A stretch of DNA of 64,000 nt from Frigoribacterium sp. Leaf415 (GTDB taxonomy: Bacteria > Actinomycetota > Actinomycetes > Actinomycetales > Microbacteriaceae). Location: positions 1,414,699 through 1,478,698 of the forward strand of contig NZ_LMQR01000001.1 in NCBI RefSeq assembly GCF_001424645.1. The letters are read 5' to 3'. Positions 58,805 through 64,000 of this stretch are shown here, piece by piece; within the stretch, counting starts at the first letter, position 1, and each line of letters starts with the position of its first letter. The notes beneath the pieces are model-generated. The model did not search any database. It was given only the letters and a program-made list of their open reading frames with translations, and was not told where the DNA came from. The position numbers and the translations under genes are program-made.

Positions 58805-59793
58805 CGGTCGCCCTCGGGCGCTGCGACGGTCGGCGACGTCGAGGTGCCCGACACAGCGGGGGCGTCCTCGACGGGGGCAGGACCGCGCCAGCCGGTGACC
58901 GGCAGCTGGAACTTGGCCACGAGACGGTCCGTGAACGGGCCCGTCCGCAGGCGGGCGAGTCGCACGGGCTGGTCGGAGCGGCTGCACTCGACCCGGGCCC
59001 CCGGGGGCAGGTCGTGCTCGCGACGACCGTCGCACCACAGGATGCCGCGGGCGTCGGTGCGGCTCAGCACCTCGACGGCGAGCACCGAGTCGGGCCCGAC
59101 GACGAGCGGGCGGGCGAAGAGGGCGTGGGCACTGAGCGGCACGAGTAGGAGCGCCTGCACGGCAGGCCACACCACGGGGCCGCCGGCCGAGAACGAGTAG
59201 GCCGTCGAGCCCGTCGGCGTCGACATGACCACACCGTCGCAGCCGAACGACGACAGGGGGCGACCGTCGACCTCGATGACGACCTCGAGCATGCGTTCGC
59301 GCGAGGCCTTCTCGACCGTCGCCTCGTTCATGGCCCAGGTCTCGTAGACGACCTCGTCACGGTTGGTGACCTTGACGTCGAGCGCGAAACGCTCCTCGAC
59401 CTCGTAGTCGGCGGCGAGCACGCGAGCGACGGTGTCGGCCATCTCGTCGCGCTCGCTCTCGGCCAGGAACCCGACGTGCCCGAGGTTGACGCCGACGATG
59501 GGTGCCCGGGTGCCGCGGATCAACTCGGCGGCACGCAGGATCGTGCCGTCGCCGCCGAGGACGATGACGCATTCGAGGTCGTCGCAGGCCACGCCGTCGA
59601 AGAGGATCTCGACGTCGTCGATGGCGGCCGTGGGCTGGGCCCGACGGATGTCGTCCCACTCGTCACGGGGCAGCACGGGAACCACGCCGGCGTCGCCCAG
59701 CAGCCCGCAGACCTCGAGGGCGGCGTCGATCGAGTCGGGGCGCCCCGTGTGCGAGACGACCAGGATGTGTCGTGTCGAAGAGATGTCGTTCAC
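58801..59793 (-). CDS. nadK: NAD kinase
   Basis: About 330 residues from GTG 59793, whose GTGA overlaps the tlyA stop; ATG 59826 (MAQHGRQL) is an alternative start with a larger overlap. NAD kinase motifs: VLGGDGTILRAAELI, GVNLGHVGFLAE, NEATVEK and DGVVMSTPTGSTAYSFSAGGP. Makes NADP from NAD and ATP or polyphosphate. A Pro/Ala-rich C-terminal tail of about 30 residues is not part of the fold. Confidence 0.95.
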   Translation of the reverse strand: MNDISSTRHILVVSHTGRPDSIDAALEVCGLLGDAGVVPVLPRDEWDDIRRAQPTAAIDDVEILFDGVACDDLECVIVLGGDGTILRAAELIRGTRAPIVGVNLGHVGFLAESERDEMADTVARVLAADYEVEERFALDVKVTNRDEVVYETWAMNEATVEKASRERMLEVVIEVDGRPLSSFGCDGVVMSTPTGSTAYSFSAGGPVVWPAVQALLLVPLSAHALFARPLVVGPDSVLAVEVLSRTDARGILWCDGRREHDLPPGARVECSRSDQPVRLARLRTGPFTDRLVAKFQLPVTGWRGPAPVEDAPAVSGTSTSPTVAAPEGDR

Positions 59794-60605
59794 CCTCTCG
59801 TCAAGCTGTCGGCCGTGCTGAGCCATTCTGTCGGATTCGTCCCGGCCGAGGCCGAGAAGTGCACACAGTACTCGCGGTTGCCCGAGCCACCGACGATCGG
59901 GGACGAGATGAGGCCCGCCGTGCCGAGCCCCAGGTCGTGGGCGGCCCACAACACGGTCGTGACGGCCTCGTTCCGCAACACGGGGTCGAGCACGAGGCCT
60001 TCGCGGACCCCCTGCCGACCCACCTCGAACTGCGGCTTGATCAGCAGGACGAAGTCGTTGTCCACACCCACGCTCGCCACGAGCGCGGGCAGCACCATCG
60101 TCAGCGAGATGAAGGACACGTCGGCCACGACGAGCGACACCGAGGAGGCGCGGGTCGTCAACGCCGCGAACCGCTCGGCCGTCAGGTACCTCGCGTTCTC
60201 GCCCTCGATGATCGTGACCCGCGGGTCGAAGCGCACGGGGTTCGCCAGCTGACCGTGGCCGACGTCGAGGGCGACGACGTGGTCGGCACCGCGCTCGAGG
60301 AGGACCTGGGTGAACCCGCCCGTGGACGCGCCGACGTCGAGGGCCGTGCGGCCCGTCGGGTCGACACCGAACGCGTCGAGAGCACCCAGCAGCTTGTGTG
60401 CCGCACGACTGACGTAGTGGTCGAGACCGGCGACGGCGACGTCGTCCGACTCGCCCACCCGGGCGGAGGCCTTCACGACCCCGACGCCGTTGACCGTCAC
60501 CAGCCCGTCCGACAGCAGCCGGGCTGCATGCGTCCGCGACCGGGCGAGACCGCGCCGGGCGAGCACGGAGTCGAGTCGCTCCCCCGGCGCCTCGGAGGCC
60601 GTCAT
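59790..60605 (-). CDS. tlyA: TlyA-family rRNA 2'-O-methyltransferase
   Basis: 271 residues. S4 RNA-binding domain at 8-70 (RLDSVLARRGLARSRTHAARL), then a Rossmann methyltransferase with SRAAHKLLGALDAF (K), TALDVGASTGGFTQVLLERGA (SAM site, D), LVVADVSFISL and LLIKPQFEVGR (D, K, E). Mycobacterial TlyA methylates 16S and 23S rRNA and sets capreomycin sensitivity. An exact dispersed motif (60144-60156) adds TRASS between helix and strand in the core (AALTTRASSVSLVVAD). Confidence 0.94.
   Translation of the reverse strand: MTASEAPGERLDSVLARRGLARSRTHAARLLSDGLVTVNGVGVVKASARVGESDDVAVAGLDHYVSRAAHKLLGALDAFGVDPTGRTALDVGASTGGFTQVLLERGADHVVALDVGHGQLANPVRFDPRVTIIEGENARYLTAERFAALTTRASSVSLVVADVSFISLTMVLPALVASVGVDNDFVLLIKPQFEVGRQGVREGLVLDPVLRNEAVTTVLWAAHDLGLGTAGLISSPIVGGSGNREYCVHFSASAGTNPTEWLSTADSLTRG
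60144..60156 (+). repeat. Dispersed 13-base motif inside tlyA
   Basis: Exact GGAGGCGCGGGTC within the methyltransferase domain, just before the LVVADVSF strand; read as TRASS. Confidence 0.87.
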
Positions 60606-60820
60606 CGACCGCCCTGACCGGTGTCGCCCGTGGTGCCTTCGAGCACCGAGCGGAGTTCGTCGTGGACCTCTCCGAAGGCCTGGGCCCGGGAGGCCAAGGG
60701 CTGGGATTCGATGTCGGCCAGGCGGGTGGCGGACGCGACCCGCGCCTCCTGACGGTCTGCGGCATCGACGACGTCGAGGTCGGTGTCGCCGCGGACGGTG
60801 GCGTCGGGATGGTCGCTCAT
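60602..60820 (-). CDS. Small conserved protein between HAD and tlyA genes
   Basis: 72 residues from ATG 60820; TAGTCT lies 10 bases upstream. The C-terminal helix (LADIESQPLASRAQAFGEVHDEL) is the only conserved-looking part; small proteins of this sort sit at this place in many actinobacteria, without known function. Overlaps the tlyA start by ATGA. The dispersed motif (60737-60749) encodes QEARVAS in its middle. Confidence 0.75.
   Translation of the reverse strand: MSDHPDATVRGDTDLDVVDAADRQEARVASATRLADIESQPLASRAQAFGEVHDELRSVLEGTTGDTGQGGR
60737..60749 (-). repeat. Dispersed 13-base motif in small gene
   Basis: Exact GACCCGCGCCTCC; on the gene strand it reads EARVA. A 72-residue protein thus carries a 6-residue repeat-derived tract. 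Confidence 0.85.
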
Positions 60821-60868
60821 GGTGCCGTCCAGACTAGCCGCCGCCCCTGACGGTCGGGGCGGACGCGA

Positions 60869-61873
60869 TCAGCCGTCGGCGTGCAGCGTGGGGTCGACGT
60901 CGAGCCCGTAGATCGCCTTGCCGGTCCCCCACACAGCGGTGGCCCCGGCGCGCAGCAGGTCGACGGGGTCGTCCCCCTCGGACAACACACGCACGACGTG
61001 ACCGCGGACGGCGACGCTCGCACCCCGGACAGTGACGACGTGCACGTCCTCTTCGTCGTGCTCGACGGTCTCGGGATACGGCTGGTCCAGCTCGCGGAGG
61101 TCGCCGACGATGAAGTCCGGCCGCGACTTGGTGTCCGCGGCGAGCACCTGCTTCGCACCGTCGATGCCGGTCAGCACGAGGATGGAGACGAGCCCCGCCG
61201 CGTTCGCACCCACGATGTCGGTGTCGAGCCGGTCGCCGATGAACGCGGCCTTCGTCGCCCCGAACCGCTCGACGGCGGCGGTGAAGATCGGCGTCTCGGG
61301 CTTGCCGGCGGTCACGGGCAAGCGCCCGACGGCCGTGTGCACCGCGGACACGAGCGTGCCGTTGCCCGGTGCGACGCCACGCTCTTGCGGGATCGTCCAG
61401 TCCGTGTTCGTCGCGATCCACGGGATGCCCGTGTGCAACGCGAAGGAGGCCTCGGCGAGCTGCGCCCACCCGACGTCGGGGCTGAAGCCCTGGACGACCG
61501 CGGCGGGGGCGTCGTCGGCCGATCGGGTCACGACGAATCCCTCGGCCTCGAGGACCGACGTCAGCCCCTCTCCACCGACCACGAGAACCGTCGAGCCGGC
61601 GGGCACGGCATCGACGAGGAGGCGCACCGCGGCCTGCGGGGACGTCACCACGTCGTCGGCACCCACCTCGAGCCCGTAGCCGGCCAGCTGACCGGCCACC
61701 GTCTCGGCCGTCCGCGACGCGTTGTTCGTGATGTACCCGACGCGACGGGTGCGAGCCACGTGCGTCAAGCTGTCGACCGCGTGGTCGATGGCGTGTCGCC
61801 CCCGGTACACCACCCCGTCCAGATCGGCGAGGACGGTGTCGACGCCGTCGAGCGGCGTCGCCGCGTCAGCCAC
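60869..61873 (-). CDS. HAD-superfamily hydrolase (NagD/PGP-like)
   Basis: 334 residues from GTG 61873, overlapping the upstream gene's stop by 8 bases. HAD motif I VLADLDGVVYRG, motif II IDHAVDSLTHV...YITNNASRT, and later GKPETPIFTAAVERFG and AFIGDRLDTDIVGANAAG: type IIA cap as in NagD and phosphoglycolate-like phosphatases. The last 75 residues (EDVHVVTVRGASVAVRGH) are an added domain conserved next to tlyA in actinobacteria. Substrate unknown. Confidence 0.92.
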   Translation of the reverse strand: MADAATPLDGVDTVLADLDGVVYRGRHAIDHAVDSLTHVARTRRVGYITNNASRTAETVAGQLAGYGLEVGADDVVTSPQAAVRLLVDAVPAGSTVLVVGGEGLTSVLEAEGFVVTRSADDAPAAVVQGFSPDVGWAQLAEASFALHTGIPWIATNTDWTIPQERGVAPGNGTLVSAVHTAVGRLPVTAGKPETPIFTAAVERFGATKAAFIGDRLDTDIVGANAAGLVSILVLTGIDGAKQVLAADTKSRPDFIVGDLRELDQPYPETVEHDEEDVHVVTVRGASVAVRGHVVRVLSEGDDPVDLLRAGATAVWGTGKAIYGLDVDPTLHADG

Positions 61874-63365
61874 GGTGGTCGTCGACGTCGTCCGCGAGCG
61901 GCGGAGTCGTCTCGGGATCGGCAGTCTCATCGTGCTGTCCGTGCTCCTCGTCGTGCGTCTCTTCCGAGTCGTCATCCGGCTCGGTCTCGGGGTCGACCAC
62001 GACGACCTCGTCGCCGTCCGGGGCCCCCGCGTCCACGTCGTCGTCCACGTACCCGTCGGCTTCATCGGACTCGTCGTCGGACTCGTCGAGCGTGACGGGC
62101 AGGTCGTCCACGATGTCGACGTCCTCCTCGACGATCTCCACGGTCTCACCGTCGGCACCACCGTTTTCGAGCGCCGCGAGAGCGTCCTCGGCGCGGTCGG
62201 CGAGTTCGAGCCACTTCTCCCCCTCGTCGGGACGTCCGAGATCTTCGAGGACCGTGCCGTAGGCAGCGAAGAGGGCGGGGCTGTAGCTGAAGGCCTTCGT
62301 GCGGTCCAGCTGGGGAATCTCGAGTTCGCCCAAGGCAGCCTGCGCTTGGCCGAGGTCGAGACGCGCACCCGACATCGCGATGGCCAACGAGACGCGCACC
62401 TGCACGTCGAGGGTCGACACGTCGACGGACCGCCCGAGCTCGAGCGCCCGCTCGGGGCGACCGAGACCGCGTTCGCTGTCGACCATCAGGGGCAACTGGT
62501 CGTCGCGGCCCGAGATGCGGCGGTAGGTGCGGAGTTCTCGCAACGTGAGGGCGTAGTCGCCCACCTGGTAGGCGGTGATGGCGATCGTCTCGCGGACGAC
62601 CGAGATGCGCCCCGCGCGACGACCTGCCGACAGGGCATGCTTGTGGGCTTCTTCCGGGTCCTCGTCGATCAGTCGACCGGCCATGACCAAGTGCTTGGCG
62701 ACCCAGTCCGCGTTCTCCTTGCTGAGCGTCTTGAGCTCACCACGCGCCACCTTGTCGAGGTCACGGGGCTCGACGTCGTCGGGCACGTGCGCGACCTCTT
62801 GCGCCGGACGGACCGACTTGATGCCGAACGGATCGCGGTCCTCAGGGGTCTCCCGCGGCTTCCATGCCTCTCGGCGATCACCACGTCCGGTCGAGCCGGC
62901 ACGAGGGCCCGCTCCGCGACGATCATCGCCGCCGGGGCGACCACCGCGCTGAGGCCGATCACCGGAAGACGGACGATCCCCACGCTGGGGCCTGTCGCCG
63001 TAAGAAGGACGGTCACCCCGCTGAGGGCGATCACCCGACGACGGACGATCGCCACGCTGAGGGCGATCACCGTAGGAGGGACGGTCCCCCCGCTGAGGAC
63101 GCTCACCCGAAGACGGGCGTTCCCCGCGCTGGGGGCGGTCGTTCGACGGGCGCCCTCCGGTCGGTCGTCCGCCGGACGGACGGCCCTCGGCCGAACGGCC
63201 ACCCTGCTGAGGGCGACCACCGGTGGGACGATCCCCTGAAGGACGCCCTCGATCACCGGAAGACGGGCGGCCACTTCCACCACCGCCGTGAGGGCCACTG
63301 CTGCCAGAGCCCGAGGAGGGGCGGCGCGGGCCGTCCTTGCGGTCATCGTCGTCGCGATCAGTCAC
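61866..63365 (-). CDS. TPR-like protein with repetitive RG/S-rich head and acidic tail
   Basis: 499 residues from GTG 63365 (GAGGAG 7 bases upstream). Residues 1-165 are a disordered, basic repeat (units RPQRGDRPS-Y/S-GD). Residues 190-400 form tetratricopeptide-like helices (WVAKHLVMAGRLIDEDPEEAHKHALSA, YALTLRELRTYRRISGRDDQLPLM, RPERALELGRS). The last 80 residues are very acidic (DDESDEADGYVDDDVDAG). It is the first gene of the HAD-tlyA-nadK-recN operon. Opposite charges at the two ends suggest self- or nucleic-acid contact; function unknown. Confidence 0.85.
   Translation of the reverse strand: MTDRDDDDRKDGPRRPSSGSGSSGPHGGGGSGRPSSGDRGRPSGDRPTGGRPQQGGRSAEGRPSGGRPTGGRPSNDRPQRGERPSSGERPQRGDRPSYGDRPQRGDRPSSGDRPQRGDRPSYGDRPQRGDRPSSGDRPQRGGRPGGDDRRGAGPRAGSTGRGDRREAWKPRETPEDRDPFGIKSVRPAQEVAHVPDDVEPRDLDKVARGELKTLSKENADWVAKHLVMAGRLIDEDPEEAHKHALSAGRRAGRISVVRETIAITAYQVGDYALTLRELRTYRRISGRDDQLPLMVDSERGLGRPERALELGRSVDVSTLDVQVRVSLAIAMSGARLDLGQAQAALGELEIPQLDRTKAFSYSPALFAAYGTVLEDLGRPDEGEKWLELADRAEDALAALENGGADGETVEIVEEDVDIVDDLPVTLDESDDESDEADGYVDDDVDAGAPDGDEVVVVDPETEPDDDSEETHDEEHGQHDETADPETTPPLADDVDDHRG
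62930..63290 (-). repeat. Tandem coding repeat in TPR-like protein gene
   Basis: Alternating units coding RPQRGDRPSYGD and RPQRGDRPSSGD, about 36 bases each, in at least seven tandem forms, then more irregular RPSGGRPTGG units. Confidence 0.85.
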
Positions 63366-63415
63366 CGAAGTGCTCCTCTGTTGTTCTCTGCCAGCTGTCG
63401 AGTTGTGAAGGGATG

Positions 63416-63421
63416 ACTCTA
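63416..63421 (-). promoter_or_regulatory. Probable -10 box for the TPR-HAD-tlyA operon
   Basis: Read leftward TAGAGT, about 50 bases before the GTG at 63365. No clear -35 was seen. A variant dispersed motif (63440-63452) lies just upstream. Confidence 0.4.
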
Positions 63422-63482
63422 CCAAAGTGACCGCAAGCGCAGGAGGCGCGGTGCGAGTACTCGACGTTCGTCCCGTAACGCA

Positions 63483-63508
63483 GAAAAGCCGCCCCAACTG
63501 GGGCGGCT
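63483..63508 (-). terminator. Terminator after 5S rRNA (end of rrn operon)
   Basis: Read leftward GCCGCCCC-agtt-GGGGCGGC then TTTTCTG: an 8-base G+C stem and a T-run, 37 bases past the 5S gene. Confidence 0.88.
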
Positions 63509-63544
63509 ATTCTGGTGTTGCATGTGCTTTTCGCACTAAAAGGA

Positions 63545-63662
63545 GTCCGGCGGTGTCCTACTCTCCCACAAGGTCCCCCTTGCAGTACCATCGGCGCTGA
63601 GAGTCTTAGCTTCCGGGTTCGGAATGTGACCGGGCGTTTCCCTCTCGCTATGGCCGCCGAAA
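63545..63662 (-). rRNA. rrf: 5S ribosomal RNA (copy nearest the terminator)
   Basis: Read leftward it begins TTTCGGCGGCCATAGCG and ends GACACCGCCGGA, with ACCCGGAAGCTAAG and GGGAGAGTAGG: standard actinobacterial 5S. About 118 bases. Ends are approximate to a few bases. Confidence 0.95.
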
Positions 63663-63760
63663 CATTTACCACACACCATTACTGGTGGTGAAGTCTGTTT
63701 TTAGACCATGCACCCCATCCGTTATGGATGTGGCGGTGGGTGGGTCAGTGTTAAACGCAG

Positions 63761-63790
63761 AAAGGCCCCTTCCGAGGAAGGGGCCTTTCT
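63761..63790 (-). terminator. Terminator-like hairpin between the two 5S genes
   Basis: AAAGGCCCCTTCC-gag-GGAAGGGGCCTTT is a perfect 12-13-base stem followed leftward by TCTGCG. It would stop transcription before the second 5S unless read through. Confidence 0.8.
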
Positions 63791-63821
63791 GGTGTTTCGT
63801 GTGCTGTTCGCACTAAAAGGA

Positions 63822-63939
63822 GTCCGGCGGTGTCCTACTCTCCCACAAGGTCCCCCTTGCAGTACCATCGGCGCTGAGAGTCTTAGCTTCCGGGTTCGGA
63901 ATGTGACCGGGCGTTTCCCTCTCGCTATGGCCGCCGAAA
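63822..63939 (-). rRNA. rrf: 5S ribosomal RNA (second, tandem copy)
   Basis: Sequence is identical to the other copy over what I could compare, shifted by 277 bases. The flank to its right (63941-64000) is also almost the same as that right of the first copy. The 23S gene should lie beyond the window. Confidence 0.94.
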
Positions 63940-64000
63940 CATTTACCACACACCATCACTGGTGGTGAAGTCTGTTTCAGACCATGCGCCCCATCCGTTA

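Overview
The window is about 70% G+C, with strong codon bias, many GTG starts, ATGA/GTGA gene overlaps and several genes that look leaderless. The gene order der-cmk-tyrA-rluB-scpB-scpA-parA-xerD-NUDIX-pyrG-recN-nadK-tlyA-HAD is typical of Actinobacteria. With the protein styles seen here it points to a member of the Microbacteriaceae (a Frigoribacterium/Curtobacterium-like genus is my guess; I cannot fix it from this sequence).

Layout. 1-4.8 kb: an organic-acid uptake and use locus (tctCBA tripartite transporter, divergent IclR regulator, RraA-type aldolase, D-2-hydroxyacid dehydrogenase). 5-9.1 kb: a NarL-type two-component system divergent from a MacB/FtsX-type ABC pair. 9.2-19.2 kb: TetR regulator, CocE/NonD hydrolase and a complete oligopeptide-type ABC importer in one leftward operon, divergent from a resorcylate-decarboxylase-like amidohydrolase. 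19.2-25.4 kb: single small genes (membrane proteins, NERD, G5/excalibur, lipoprotein, SdpI-like, GNAT, GrpB, pentapeptide protein) separated by dispersed hairpin repeats. 25.4-30.2 kb: two broken copies of a dihydrofolate-reductase-like gene bracket an Mrr nuclease, a scramblase-like protein, and a MerR-GPP34 pair. 30.2-35.6 kb: an A+T-richer island ending at a tRNA-Pro(GGG), with an ImmA/IrrE peptidase, an unknown small gene, a cytosine-5 DNA methyltransferase and an HNH nuclease (probable restriction-modification system). 36-39 kb: sulfonate/nitrate-type ABC importer. 39.3-41.8 kb: MFS exporter with divergent HxlR regulator, and a membrane protein. 41.8-45.3 kb: a type VII-like effector cassette with a WXG-type alpha/beta-hydrolase, two related lipoproteins and an orphan C-terminal tip. 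45.4-63.4 kb: conserved housekeeping cluster. 63.5-64 kb: two tandem 5S rRNA genes, the tail of a leftward rrn operon.

The most striking signal is a short dispersed motif, GGAGGCGCGGGTC, with 21 exact copies that I counted on the two strands (simple base-composition expectation about 0.03), plus many near copies. It lies just after stop codons, in intergenic DNA, and inside genes in several reading frames, where it encodes EARV, TRASS or DPRLL tracts, even within conserved enzyme domains. It is absent from the A+T-rich island. Two further repeat classes are large imperfect or perfect hairpins (five near 18-24 kb, three near 39-41 kb). These, together with the effector cassette, are the best candidates for undescribed biology here.
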